Shown piece after piece: positions 17,944-26,601 of a DNA stretch of 64,000 bases. This stretch comes from Desulfosporosinus cupriresistens (GTDB lineage: Bacteria > Bacillota > Desulfitobacteriia > Desulfitobacteriales > Desulfitobacteriaceae), in assembly GCF_001707885.1 (NCBI RefSeq), contig NZ_MASS01000017.1, positions 1-64,000 on the forward strand, written 5' to 3'. Position 1 is the stretch's first letter. The number at the start of each line of letters is the position of its first letter. The translations under genes were made by a program, and so were the position numbers. Under the pieces are notes generated by a model. That model ran no database searches. It was not told the DNA's origin and saw only the letters and a list, made by a program, of their open reading frames with translations.

Positions 17944-18132
17944 TTAACCTCCCGGCTGCTGAAGTATCGGATGTTGATCATCCGCTAATCCATACAGTTG
18001 TATTTTTAGCCAGTTTGACCCAGTACGAGCACTGATTAAAAGGTATCCTTGCGTATCATTGCTAAAGCGAAAGCAAGTATTACAAAAGACACAGTCGCAC
18101 GATACTAGTTTTAAATTCGACAGAAGTCTCAT
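17944..18132 (-). CDS. Small Cys-rich hypothetical protein
   Basis: This 62-residue ORF reads MRLLSNLKLVSCDCVFCNTC then soluble sequence ending HPILQQPGG. The four cysteines in CDCVFCNTC suggest a metal or redox site. AAGGAG is 2 nt before the ATG, a tight spacing. I do not recognise the family and it might be chance coding. The remaining sequence between 17840 and 18340 shows no other gene. Confidence 0.4.
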   Translation of the reverse strand: MRLLSNLKLVSCDCVFCNTCFRFSNDTQGYLLISARTGSNWLKIQLYGLADDQHPILQQPGG

Positions 18133-18341
18133 TTCTCCTTCTTCTTATGCTACCGATTTGTAAGGCTTTATATAAATTGCACAAGCTACCATATCTTCCT
18201 TCATGGTAAAAGACTATAATTATCAAAGGATTATTCATATGGAAGAGAATACAGCTATAGAATTTAAATTCATACATATTACATACGGGACCTGCTAAGC
18301 GCTAGATTCCGTGTTTGAACATTGATTTGGGAGGCTTAGCT

Positions 18342-19391
18342 ATGCCGCGAGATAAACAAACTGATCCTGAAGACATCTCTAGTTTAAAACAAAAAATCGA
18401 GATCTTAGAAAGCCAACTCGAAGAGATTCGCTTACAAACTCACGTCCTTTTAGACATTGCACGTGCTCTTAACGCATCTCTCGATACACGAGTTATTGCT
18501 ACCAATATTATTAGCGCCATTGTTTCGCTTATTGGTATTAATCAAGCGAGTGTTTGTCTTTATAATGAAAAAACACAAGACTTTGAAGTTATCGGTGTGT
18601 TTGATTCAGGTACCCTCTCCCCTCAGATACCACCTCATCTCGATCTCTCATTTCTCAAGAAAGTCTTAGCTGAAGGGGTAACCTATTACCGTCCACCTCA
18701 GGATTTACGGGATTGGAAATGGATCTGCTGCCTGCCTCTTCAAAACGCACAACACAAAATCGGAAGTATTAATATTCATTCCATTCGCCAACCGGAAATC
18801 ACTTCCGAGCAAATGGAGTTTTTAGAAACTGTTGCCGGTCATGCCTCCTCTGCTTTGGAAAATGCTCTACTGTATGCCTTTGTTGAACGGGAATCAATCA
18901 CAGATGGGCTAACAGGAGTATATAATCATCGTTATTTCCAAAAACGATTGCGCGAACAAATCTCACTATGTCAACGCCGTAAACGTTCGGTTACTTTCGG
19001 CTTACTTATCATCGATGTTGACAATTTTAAACTTTTTAATGACCGCTACGGTCACCAATTTGGTGATACTGTCCTTCAAACCATTGTGAGAGAACTTCAA
19101 AGTAATTTACGAGAAGGTGACCTTATTGTTCGCTATGGCGGAGAAGAATTTGTCATTCTAGTACCTGAAACCACTGAGAAAATAATCTTGCTAATCAGTG
19201 AGAAAATTCGTGAAGTCGTTGAAAGAACCTTGATTCATTACCCACCAACAAACGAGGACGTATCCGTTACCGTGAGCATCGGAGCAACGCTCTGGCATCC
19301 TTCAGATTCTCCCGCCTCATTAATTTCTAGGGCAGACCATGCCCTTTATAAAGCTAAAAAAACAGGCCGAAATCAAAGTATCTTTGAATAG
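18342..19391 (+). CDS. GAF-GGDEF diguanylate cyclase
   Basis: This 349-residue protein has a short coiled coil (about 8-35), a GAF sensor domain (about 36-190) and a GGDEF domain. The active site is RYGGEEF with GGEEF at about 266-270, so it should make c-di-GMP. The product-inhibition I-site RxxD (REGD) lies five residues before it. No membrane segment. ATG 18342 follows GGGAGGCTTAGCT; an upstream TTG has no better site. Confidence 0.92.
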   Translation: MPRDKQTDPEDISSLKQKIEILESQLEEIRLQTHVLLDIARALNASLDTRVIATNIISAIVSLIGINQASVCLYNEKTQDFEVIGVFDSGTLSPQIPPHLDLSFLKKVLAEGVTYYRPPQDLRDWKWICCLPLQNAQHKIGSINIHSIRQPEITSEQMEFLETVAGHASSALENALLYAFVERESITDGLTGVYNHRYFQKRLREQISLCQRRKRSVTFGLLIIDVDNFKLFNDRYGHQFGDTVLQTIVRELQSNLREGDLIVRYGGEEFVILVPETTEKIILLISEKIREVVERTLIHYPPTNEDVSVTVSIGATLWHPSDSPASLISRADHALYKAKKTGRNQSIFE

Positions 19392-19409
19392 CGGTCCCCT
19401 AAACCCTTA

Positions 19410-19472
19410 TTGTTATACGCAGAGAAGCACTAATTCTTATTTTAGGAATTAGTGCTTCTCTGCGTATAACAA
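19410..19472. terminator. 27-bp perfect hairpin after the GGDEF gene
   Basis: The 27-nt arms 19410-19436 and 19446-19472 are exact complements around a 9-nt loop (TTATTTTAG), followed by GCTTTTTG. Shared by the plus-strand cyclase gene and the small minus-strand gene that ends at 19497. Confidence 0.88.
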
Positions 19473-19496
19473 GCTTTTTGCAACTATTCATATAAA

Positions 19497-19643
19497 CTAT
19501 ACTTCAACAATCCTAGACAAAGGTCCTCGTTTTCTTGGTATACGGCGAATTGATTTTACAAGTTGGTAACACGAGGTTGTAATGACTGTAGCACAGCCTA
19601 AGAGAAACCCACCTATCATCAGCACGAGAATCCAAGCCAGCAT
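19497..19643 (-). CDS. 48-residue single-pass membrane protein
   Basis: ATG 19643 follows AAAGGGGTGTTTTTT. The protein starts MLAWILVLMIGGFLLGCATV, a clean transmembrane helix, then a Cys and a strongly basic tail (SIRRIPRKRG). The positive tail predicts the C-terminus inside the cell. It is too short for most gene callers. Function unknown. It resembles the other tiny membrane proteins at 20.9 and 32.7 kb in design only. Confidence 0.65.
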   Translation of the reverse strand: MLAWILVLMIGGFLLGCATVITTSCYQLVKSIRRIPRKRGPLSRIVEV

Positions 19644-19785
19644 AAAAAACACCCCTTTCGCACACATCATATTTAACTATGATATATCTTGATTATCATT
19701 ATATCAGATCAAGATGAAAAGAGATAGTGATTGTGTTCACTTTCCTAAAGTCCGACTTTTCTTTCTTTTTTTTGCGTTCTTTCTC

Positions 19786-20400
19786 TTAACCCCAGATACT
19801 ACCAACTTCTTCATAAGGCACTTGCTTTCGCGTGAAGTCATCCAGCCACTTTGTGAATAACTCAGTCTCTTGTTCCGGCACATGGACAACAAGCTTGATA
19901 ACTTCACTAAATTCCTCTTTATCGGTAATCCAAGAATGTTGATAAAGCTGATATTTAAGCTGCTCAAACCATTCATAAGGCACTCGCAAAGCAAATACCT
20001 GATAAAGAGTTAATTTTTTCAATTCAGTCTCACTTAAAACTTGCCGGGCAGTGCCACCATAAGCCCTAGACAGTCCTCCTGTCCCAAGAAGTATTCCTCC
20101 AAAATACCTGACAACAACCACCAAAATATTCCAAACGTTCCGGTGTTGCAAAATATCAAGCACGGGACGTCCACCCGTCCCTTGCGGTTCACCGTCATCG
20201 GAAGACTTCTCAATAAAACCATCATGTAATCGATAGGCATAGACATAATGACGCGCATTTGGGTAATCTTCACGAATCTTTAGTATTGATTGTTCTATTT
20301 GCTCTAACGTTGTTAGAGGTACAGCAACCGCAATGAAACGAGATTTTTCAATCACTTGTTCACCCGTAATCACTTGAGATAACGTATAAAAATCTTCCAC
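19786..20400 (-). CDS. YigZ/IMPACT family protein (UPF0029)
   Basis: This 204-residue protein has the family signature NARHYVYAYRL, SDDGEPQGTGGRPVLDIL, and VVVVRYFGGILLGTGGLSRAYG. C-terminal part is the DUF1949 ferredoxin-like domain. The family is linked to translation control in eukaryotes; bacterial role is unclear. The start is GTG 20400 after GGGGATGTAACT. Confidence 0.93.
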   Translation of the reverse strand: MEDFYTLSQVITGEQVIEKSRFIAVAVPLTTLEQIEQSILKIREDYPNARHYVYAYRLHDGFIEKSSDDGEPQGTGGRPVLDILQHRNVWNILVVVVRYFGGILLGTGGLSRAYGGTARQVLSETELKKLTLYQVFALRVPYEWFEQLKYQLYQHSWITDKEEFSEVIKLVVHVPEQETELFTKWLDDFTRKQVPYEEVGSIWG

Positions 20401-20411
20401 AGTTACATCCC

Positions 20412-20792
20412 CTATATACGAGTCTGCGCTTTAACAAGAAACGAGTCAATATCTATTATAAAACGCTCATGTTTTCCTACGCCGATCTGTCCTACTTCAT
20501 CATAAACCTCTACTGAAAAAACCAAACGTCGGCGGTCTATTTCGATAAGTTCAGCAGTTGCAGAAACTTTAGCTCCTAGTGGAGTTGCTGCAGTATGCGA
20601 AATATTTAAAGAAGTACCTACACTCGATTGCCCTGCTGGAAAATTTAGGGCATCTACAGCTGCTTGCTCCATGAGTGCCACCATTGCTGGTGTTGCGAAG
20701 ACCTCTAAGTGTCCGCTGCCCATGGCCTTAGCAGTATTTAAAGAAGTTACAATCGTCTGAGCCTGCCCACAAACCCCAAGCTGTAAATTCAA
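20412..20792 (-). CDS. Hotdog-fold thioesterase family protein
   Basis: About 126 residues resembling FlK-like/acyl-CoA thioesterases: VFATPAMVALMEQAAVDAL carries the active-site helix with Glu, followed by GTSLNISHTAATPLGAKV. The substrate is probably a small acyl-CoA. The start is uncertain: TTG 20792 has GAGG 11-12 nt upstream, while GTG 20801 is almost on top of it. It lies 11 nt before the yigZ-like gene, so they are likely one transcript. Confidence 0.8.
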   Translation of the reverse strand: MNLQLGVCGQAQTIVTSLNTAKAMGSGHLEVFATPAMVALMEQAAVDALNFPAGQSSVGTSLNISHTAATPLGAKVSATAELIEIDRRRLVFSVEVYDEVGQIGVGKHERFIIDIDSFLVKAQTRI

Positions 20793-20839
20793 AATTATCA
20801 CGTCCTCGTGACTATATTTTACATAATTGTATCACGAAA

Positions 20840-20880
20840 CATACAATAGCGTTGTGAAAATTTCACAACGCTATTGTATG
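20840..20880. terminator. 41-bp palindrome
   Basis: Arms of 20 bp (20840-20859 and 20861-20880) are exact complements with a single central base. It lies 30 nt after the stop of the small minus-strand gene and just upstream of the thioesterase gene. It could terminate the first or act as an operator for the second. Confidence 0.7.
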
Positions 20881-20909
20881 CTATTCTCTGATTAATTTTG
20901 ACTATGCCA

Positions 20910-21035
20910 TTACATTCTTGCAATCCAATAGCCAATATAACCAACGACAACAATTCCAATAACATGAACGACCCACCAACCTGTACGAAACATTCCCCAG
21001 ACTCCTAAGTCGATGCGCTCACGTATGTCACCCAT
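20910..21035 (-). CDS. 41-residue membrane protein
   Basis: ATG 21035 follows GAGGTGAAAAAT. The peptide starts MGDIRERIDLGVWGMFRTGW, then a hydrophobic helix (VVHVIGIVVVGYIGYWIA). It begins 22 nt after the CBS gene stop and reads in the same direction, so it is probably cotranscribed. Function unknown. Confidence 0.65.
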   Translation of the reverse strand: MGDIRERIDLGVWGMFRTGWWVVHVIGIVVVGYIGYWIARM

Positions 21036-21057
21036 ATTTTTCACCTCTTATTTTAAT

Positions 21058-21483
21058 TTAATGGTGAGCGGGGCCTTGTGAAATTTCACTGAGTGCATCT
21101 CCTGCTTCATTAATGTGGATTTTTTCAATTGCCAGGTCACCGATGGCTACAATACCCAACAATTTTCCCTGTTCCACAACCGGTAACCTTCTAATTTGAT
21201 ATTTTGACATCAAATCAGCTGCCTCATGTACATCTTGATTAGAAGTCACGCTTTTGATATTTGTACTCATGACATCCTTAGCCGATGTGCTCTTGGTATC
21301 TCCTCCGGTCGCGACAACGTTCAGAACAATATCTCGGTCGGTAATAATTCCAACCAATTCATTTCCTTTACAAATTGGAATAGAACCGACATCGTCTTTC
21401 TTCATTAACCTCGCAACCTCGACAATTGAGGCATCCGGAGTAACCCAATCAACTGAACTCGTCATAACTTCACGCACTTTCAT
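21058..21483 (-). CDS. CBS-pair domain protein
   Basis: This 141-residue protein is a bare pair of CBS motifs (VREVMTSSVDWVTPDASIVEVAR and AKDVMSTNIKSVTSNQDVHEAAD), each ending in a VGIITDRDIV or LGIVAIGDLA segment. Such YhcV-like proteins bind adenine nucleotides and act as energy or ligand sensors. Start after AGGAGGAG. It leads a two-gene transcript with the 41-residue membrane protein. Confidence 0.9.
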   Translation of the reverse strand: MKVREVMTSSVDWVTPDASIVEVARLMKKDDVGSIPICKGNELVGIITDRDIVLNVVATGGDTKSTSAKDVMSTNIKSVTSNQDVHEAADLMSKYQIRRLPVVEQGKLLGIVAIGDLAIEKIHINEAGDALSEISQGPAHH

Positions 21484-21574
21484 ACTTTAACTCCTCCTAG
21501 AATGATTTTTATTTTAGCAAAGCTAGTATAAACATCTTCTCTAAAAACCATGCTGGGTATTATTGTCTGAAATC

Positions 21575-21600
21575 ATAAAAACCGCCAAAGCGGTTTTTAT
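21575..21600 (-). terminator. Terminator of the KimA-like permease gene
   Basis: ATAAAAACCGC (21575-21585) pairs with GCGGTTTTTAT (21590-21600), loop CAAA; on the minus strand it ends in a T-run just past the permease stop. Confidence 0.9.
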
Positions 21601-21610
21601 CTTAACATCC

Positions 21611-23557
21611 CTATTTAGAGTTAACATTTAAGTTAATTGAGTGCGCTTCTCTCGAGACAGGATGGTATGGAACACTGGTCACTAGAATACTTTTGCGGAA
21701 AAGTAACATTAATTTCATTAACTGCCCTGTTTGATTATGAAGAAGATTTTGCCACAATCTTTCCGGAACATATTCCGGAATGGCGACGGTAATTGTGTCA
21801 AAATGTCCTTTCTTCTCCACTTGATCAATATAATTCAAAAAGTCGTGGACAGTAGCACGATAAGGAGAATCGACAATTTCTAAAGGGATTTCTATATGAT
21901 GCTCTGTCCAATGCTTAAGCAACTTTGCTGCTCGATTGGGGTCAGATGCTACATGAACAGCCGTGACCTGAGGGGTCAAAGCATAGGCATATTTCAATGT
22001 TTTTAAAACAATCAGATTTAAGTCATAAACTGGGACGATCACTTTATTACGATAGTCTGCCAATTCAACATGTGCTCTTCGCCGCTTTAATTTTGTCACA
22101 TGCCTCTGAAAACTTTCTAGCGCTTCTGTAGTGACCTCTACTTCCCGGATTTCACACTTATAAACGTGACGAATAGCTCGGAACATCAAAACAAGAAGAG
22201 GCATGATCACAAGAATAATCCATGCTCCTTGCCTAAACTTCGTCGTAATAAAGATAATTAAAACTAGGAATGAAATGACTCCTCCAAAGCTAAATATTGC
22301 AAAGTCGACCAGCCACTTTTCTCCTCTTTCTTGCCACGTATGTTTGGCCAGACCGGTACCTGTCAGGGTAAACGAAATAAACACCCCAATAGCATAGAGC
22401 GGAAGCATCGAATGAGTGTCTCCATGGAATACAATAATGAGCAGACTAGACACTAGAAACAACGTCCAAATTCCTACGCTATAAACAAGACGGTCCCCTA
22501 AATTTTTAAAATACCTCGGCGCGTATCCATCTCGGGCCATTAAACTCAACAAGATCGGTAACCCAGCATAAGGGGTACTCGAGGCAATGACAAGAATAGC
22601 TGCGGCTGTGCCCATCAAGATAAAATAAGGAATAGTCTTTCCAAAGATAATTACACCCAATTGATTTAGGACGGTGTTTCCTTCAGCCGGAACAAGGTGG
22701 TAGGCGCCAGCTAAATATGTCAGCCCAATTAATCCCAAAGAAACAATAACGCCCAAAATCATCAAAGTGCGGATAGCACGCTTTTGGGCTGGCTTTTTAA
22801 AGGCCGTAACCCCATTACTTACTGCTTCAAACCCAGTTAAGGCTGTGGTACCGCCTGCAAACGCTCGCGCTAAGATAAACCAGGTTATCCCATTAGCTGA
22901 GGACGCTGCAATATGCCCTGTTGCTACTGCCGAAGGTGTTACGCCGTGGACTAAAATCTCAACCAAACCCGTTCCGATTAAAAGTGCTAAGGTAGCAATA
23001 TAAAGGTATACAGGTAAAGCAAATAGTCGTGCAGATTCTTTTAAACCACGTAAATTAACCCACGCCATAAAAATGATGATCAAACAATCCGCGAGAACTT
23101 TGTGCTCAGTCGGAGCTAACCACGGAAAAATCCCAGTCAAATTCTCTATAGCAGAGCTAACACTAACAGCAACAGTCAAAATGTAGTCGAGCGTTAAACT
23201 CGCACCTGCAATAAGACCATAGTTCTCACCGAGATAAGCTCTTGCAATAGTATATGACCCACCACCTTCCGGATATTTCTGGATTGCTTTACGGTAAACA
23301 AGAAAAATACTAATCACCAGTAATACGATGGCAATTGAAATTTTCAAAACATAAGCATAGCCCAAAGAACCAACCAAAAGAAGGACATAAAGAATCTCAT
23401 CCGGCGCATACCCCTCTGAAGAAATAATGTCCGAACCAAAAACTGGGACCCCGCCAGAAACCCCAACTTTAGCATCCTCAGCGTTTTGGGTCGCCAGCGG
23501 ATGGCCAAAAATAGCTGTACGAATTCTCAACCATAATAATCTATTATTATTAGCCAT
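21611..23557 (-). CDS. APC-family permease, KimA/YdaO-like
   Basis: This 648-residue transporter has about 12 membrane helices and a cytoplasmic C-terminal domain of about 200 residues. The block GSDIISSEGYAPDEILYVLL and YPEGGGSYTIARAYLGENYG match the KimA-type potassium importers, whose C-terminal domains bind c-di-AMP in Bacillus. Potassium uptake is therefore likely but inferred. ATG 23557 has AAGGCGG about 9 nt upstream; an upstream TTG adds 14 residues without a site. It starts 50 nt after menG ends and may share its transcript. Confidence 0.85.
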   Translation of the reverse strand: MANNNRLLWLRIRTAIFGHPLATQNAEDAKVGVSGGVPVFGSDIISSEGYAPDEILYVLLLVGSLGYAYVLKISIAIVLLVISIFLVYRKAIQKYPEGGGSYTIARAYLGENYGLIAGASLTLDYILTVAVSVSSAIENLTGIFPWLAPTEHKVLADCLIIIFMAWVNLRGLKESARLFALPVYLYIATLALLIGTGLVEILVHGVTPSAVATGHIAASSANGITWFILARAFAGGTTALTGFEAVSNGVTAFKKPAQKRAIRTLMILGVIVSLGLIGLTYLAGAYHLVPAEGNTVLNQLGVIIFGKTIPYFILMGTAAAILVIASSTPYAGLPILLSLMARDGYAPRYFKNLGDRLVYSVGIWTLFLVSSLLIIVFHGDTHSMLPLYAIGVFISFTLTGTGLAKHTWQERGEKWLVDFAIFSFGGVISFLVLIIFITTKFRQGAWIILVIMPLLVLMFRAIRHVYKCEIREVEVTTEALESFQRHVTKLKRRRAHVELADYRNKVIVPVYDLNLIVLKTLKYAYALTPQVTAVHVASDPNRAAKLLKHWTEHHIEIPLEIVDSPYRATVHDFLNYIDQVEKKGHFDTITVAIPEYVPERLWQNLLHNQTGQLMKLMLLFRKSILVTSVPYHPVSREAHSINLNVNSK

Positions 23558-23607
23558 CAGAAAAAGCCGCCTTCTTTCTGCCACTGAATTAATGGCCAAA
23601 ACTCACA

Positions 23608-24333
23608 TTACTCTTTCTTTGGTTTTGTACCTGAAACGATGGCAACAACACCGCCGGCCAAATTATCGAAACGCGTTTCGATCAGCCCACACTCTGCGAA
23701 AATACGGACCAGCTCTTCCTGTGCGGGAAATTCTCGAGCCGAGTCATGTAAATATTGATAAGCGCTAGCTTTTTTAGCCCATATTTTGCCCATTAAGGGA
23801 ACGAGTTTTTCAAAATAGACCCAATAAGCTTGTTTGAACACTGGGAAAGATGGTTTAGCCATATCCAAGGATACAACCTTTCCACCGGGTTTAACGACAC
23901 GCACCATCTCTCGGATTCCTTGTCTTAAATCCGGCAAATTTCGTAATCCCCAACCCACCGTTACCCCATCAAACGAACCCTCTGAAAAGGCAAGTTCCAT
24001 TGCATTTCCTTGGATAAATTGAATACAGTTCAGGTTCGGTGACTGTGTTAATGAATGTTTAGCGACATCCAACATTTTTCGAGAGAAGTCTAATCCTGTA
24101 ACTTTTCCTTTTGGGCCAACAACTTTTGCCAGTTCCATAGAAAGTTGCCCTGTCCCACAACAAACATCAAGCATATGCATACCGGGTTTTGCTCCGACAC
24201 GTTCCACTGCAATCCGTCGCCACCGTTTATCCATTCCTAGGCTCATTAAACTATTCATTAAATCATAATGGGTAGCAATTGAATTAAAAGTCTCTTTGAC
24301 ATATGTTGATTTATCTTTACCTGCAAAATCCAT
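23608..24333 (-). CDS. menG: Demethylmenaquinone methyltransferase
   Basis: This 241-residue SAM enzyme has the UbiE/MenG signature YDLMNSLMSLGMDKRWRR, the SAM loop LDVCCGTGQLS and LDFSRKML. It performs the last step of menaquinone synthesis. GGLRNLPDLRQGIREM-type sequence (here WGLRNLPD) is the second family motif. Together with mqnA it indicates menaquinone-based respiration. Confidence 0.94.
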   Translation of the reverse strand: MDFAGKDKSTYVKETFNSIATHYDLMNSLMSLGMDKRWRRIAVERVGAKPGMHMLDVCCGTGQLSMELAKVVGPKGKVTGLDFSRKMLDVAKHSLTQSPNLNCIQFIQGNAMELAFSEGSFDGVTVGWGLRNLPDLRQGIREMVRVVKPGGKVVSLDMAKPSFPVFKQAYWVYFEKLVPLMGKIWAKKASAYQYLHDSAREFPAQEELVRIFAECGLIETRFDNLAGGVVAIVSGTKPKKE

Positions 24334-24518
24334 CGTTTATCTCCCTATCCATTGGTTCTTTATTTATAATTAGTATTTCATTCCTTTAAATAGTACGCGA
24401 TGTTTGCCCCCTTGTCTAGGTCCCTTCCATATCTAAGCCACAAATAAACAATCCCAATCAATATTGTAAATTAAAAGTTCTAAATTATACTTTATTAAAA
24501 ACGCTTAAACCGTTATAC

Positions 24519-24553
24519 TGTATATAGCACCATGATGTATATAGCATTATAAT
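24519..24553 (+). promoter_or_regulatory. Promoter with direct-repeat operator of the padR-MFS genes
   Basis: TGTATATAGCA occurs twice (24519-24529 and 24536-24546) with a 17-bp period, and TATAAT (24548-24553) follows directly. A regulator bound to the repeats would cover the promoter. Autoregulation by the PadR-like protein encoded next is the simplest reading. Confidence 0.5.
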
Positions 24554-24581
24554 GTGATAAACAGTATTAGGAGGTGAATCA

Positions 24582-24929
24582 TTGATCCAGTCAAAACAAA
24601 GTCGTCATACTAATGCTTTCATTCTTCTTTTTTTGGAGGAGTTATCTGTGGCCTATGGTGCTCAAATTTTCTCTCACCTACAGTCAGAATTGCCTTATTG
24701 CTTATCCGATAGTCCAAGCGTTTACCGTGCCCTTCAGGAAATGGAAGAAAAAGAGTGGGTGAAATCCAATTGGAAATCTCCGCAGACCGGTCCTCCGCGC
24801 AAATGGTATAGCATTACTCACAAAGGACGAGCGGCCCTTCATCAGTATGCTGAAGACATCGTACAACGACAGGCTAATTTAAATTTCTTTCTTAAACACT
24901 ATGCTGCATTAAACCGGACGAATTTATAA
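24582..24929 (+). CDS. PadR-like winged-helix transcriptional regulator
   Basis: This 115-residue protein has AFILLFLEELSVAYGAQIFSHL, SPSVYRALQEMEEKEWVKS and RKWYSITHKGRAAL, i.e. the PadR winged helix (YGY/I-type opening, then the wing). It starts at TTG after TAGGAGGTGAATCA. It lies 26 nt upstream of an MFS exporter in the same direction, a standard regulator-pump pair; the inducer is unknown. Confidence 0.85.
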   Translation: MIQSKQSRHTNAFILLFLEELSVAYGAQIFSHLQSELPYCLSDSPSVYRALQEMEEKEWVKSNWKSPQTGPPRKWYSITHKGRAALHQYAEDIVQRQANLNFFLKHYAALNRTNL

Positions 24930-24955
24930 TGCATAGCTGAAAGGAGCCTCACATT

Positions 24956-26140
24956 ATGAGTCCCACAAAGCCTATAAAATATTCAACGATTAGTATACTT
25001 TCTTTAGCTCATATGCTAAATGATATGTACAGTAACTATTTACCTCAAATGCTTCCGTTTCTGGTAGCCGCTACAGCGCTTACTACCACTCGGGCTGCCA
25101 TCCTAGTATCAGTGTTCACCATCAGTTCCTCCTTCATTCAACCACTCTTCGGTTATTTCCTTGACCGGCAAGGAAAACGCTGGCTTGTCCATGTGGGTAC
25201 CTTATGGATGGCAATTATGCTTAGTTTAACCGGACTTGTCCACAACTATCTCCTTCTTGTTGTTCTGGCTGGGTTAGCTGGACTCGGTACAGCCGCCTTT
25301 CATCCCCAAGCGTCTACTATGATCACAGTTGTCAGTGGCGACCGAAAAGCAGTTTTCTTATCCACCTTTGTTGCCTTCGGAAATATCGGTTTTGCTCTCA
25401 GCCCGCTTTTACTTGTTCCTTTGTTTCAAACATATGGTCTGCATGCTACTATTTACACTGTCATTCCTGGAATTTTTGTTGCACTATTGCTCTTTTTCTT
25501 TGCGCCCAAAAATGACGTGCTCGGTGGAAATGCTCCAACTTTTTTAGAGGTTTTACATTCTTTGCGGTCAGCTCGTTCAGAGCTACTGACTATTACCGGG
25601 GTTATTGCGATTCGTTCTTTAGCCTATACCGGGTTGTTAACGATCCTACCCCTATATTTTCAAGCTCAAAAGCTCTCATCCATTGCCTCCAGTCATTTAG
25701 TCTTTATTATGCTGTTCTCTGGAGCGATCGGCGGGGTCCTCGGGGGATTAATTTCCGATAATTATGGTCGGAAACCTTTAATTGTCAGTTCGCTTATTTT
25801 ATCTACTCCCCTATTCTATAGCTTTTTACACTCCCACGGGACTCTGAGCGTTGTTTTCCTGGCCCTCGCTGGGGCATCCCTACTGTCAAGTTTTTCAGTG
25901 ACCGTTGTTGCAGCGCAAGAGGCTATCCCTAATAATAAATCTTTAGCAGCAGGACTATCAATGGGATTTGCCGGAGGAATCGGTGGGCTAATGGTCATCA
26001 TAATTGGCCGTATTGGAGATTCCTACGGTTTATCTTCAGCTATTTCCATATTATTTTTTCTTCCCCTCGTGGCTGGAATTATCGCCCTGTTCATGAAAAG
26101 CCGACCTTCAGCAAAAGCAGGTCGCTTAAGCGCACGCTGA
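24956..26140 (+). CDS. MFS transporter, fosmidomycin-resistance (Fsr) type
   Basis: This 394-residue protein has 12 predicted helices, HMLNDMYSNYLPQMLPFL at the first helix, FGYFLDRQGKRW in the loop between helices 2 and 3, GLGTAAFHPQAS in helix 4 and SDNYGRKPLI in the second half. The HPQA motif is characteristic of Fsr-like exporters. Likely a drug or metabolite exporter under the PadR-like protein. AAAGGAG precedes the ATG. Confidence 0.88.
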   Translation: MSPTKPIKYSTISILSLAHMLNDMYSNYLPQMLPFLVAATALTTTRAAILVSVFTISSSFIQPLFGYFLDRQGKRWLVHVGTLWMAIMLSLTGLVHNYLLLVVLAGLAGLGTAAFHPQASTMITVVSGDRKAVFLSTFVAFGNIGFALSPLLLVPLFQTYGLHATIYTVIPGIFVALLLFFFAPKNDVLGGNAPTFLEVLHSLRSARSELLTITGVIAIRSLAYTGLLTILPLYFQAQKLSSIASSHLVFIMLFSGAIGGVLGGLISDNYGRKPLIVSSLILSTPLFYSFLHSHGTLSVVFLALAGASLLSSFSVTVVAAQEAIPNNKSLAAGLSMGFAGGIGGLMVIIIGRIGDSYGLSSAISILFFLPLVAGIIALFMKSRPSAKAGRLSAR

Positions 26141-26166
26141 TCTAGATACAATTCGGAATACTGGGT

Positions 26167-26206
26167 ATGAAGGAAGGGGATCGCCTAAGCGATCCCCTTC
26201 CTTCAT
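26167..26206. terminator. 18-bp bidirectional terminator
   Basis: ATGAAGGAAGGGGATCGC (26167-26184) pairs perfectly with 26189-26206 around CTAA, followed by ATTTTG. It lies between the convergent MFS and feoC genes. Confidence 0.9.
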
Positions 26207-26281
26207 ATTTTGTATCTTAATAAAATTATGCTAGATGTTAAATAGATGACATCTCCATAGAACGTTGCAATTTATTATTCC

Positions 26282-26569
26282 TTATTTTGGCTCCGAACCC
26301 ACTAATGTTTCGCCTCGCTCCGTAAGCACCCAAAACGTGTACGTTTCGGACGAAGCAAACCCACATCCTACACACTGACTGCTTCCCCGATCGGTACTAC
26401 AACTCGAACTACAGGATTGACCGAACTGTTCGGTGCGAATATATCCCATATGTTCCATTTGTTCCAAAGCATTTTCTAGTTCTCGCACCGAACAGCCAAC
26501 TTCATGAGCCAACTGTGCCATTGATAATGATTCCTTGCGTGCTAGTATTTTCATAATACTTGTTAGCAT
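26282..26569 (-). CDS. feoC: FeoC-like [Fe-S] transcriptional regulator
   Basis: This 95-residue protein has an N-terminal winged helix (LSMAQLAHEVGCSVRELENALEQM and MGYIRTE) and a Cys-rich wing, CSSSCSTDRGSSQCVGCGF, typical of FeoC Fe-S binding. It follows feoB by 32 nt. Role: modulation or stabilisation of FeoB, or sensing of iron and oxygen. Confidence 0.88.
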   Translation of the reverse strand: MLTSIMKILARKESLSMAQLAHEVGCSVRELENALEQMEHMGYIRTEQFGQSCSSSCSTDRGSSQCVGCGFASSETYTFWVLTERGETLVGSEPK

Positions 26570-26601
26570 ATCATTCCACCCCCAGAGGGCTTATTTAGAG
26601 C

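Noticed and set aside
23600..24333. c-di-AMP (ydaO-type) riboswitch before the KimA-like gene
   Set aside because: Only 50 nt separate menG from the permease gene and nothing upstream of menG resembles the ydaO fold by eye.
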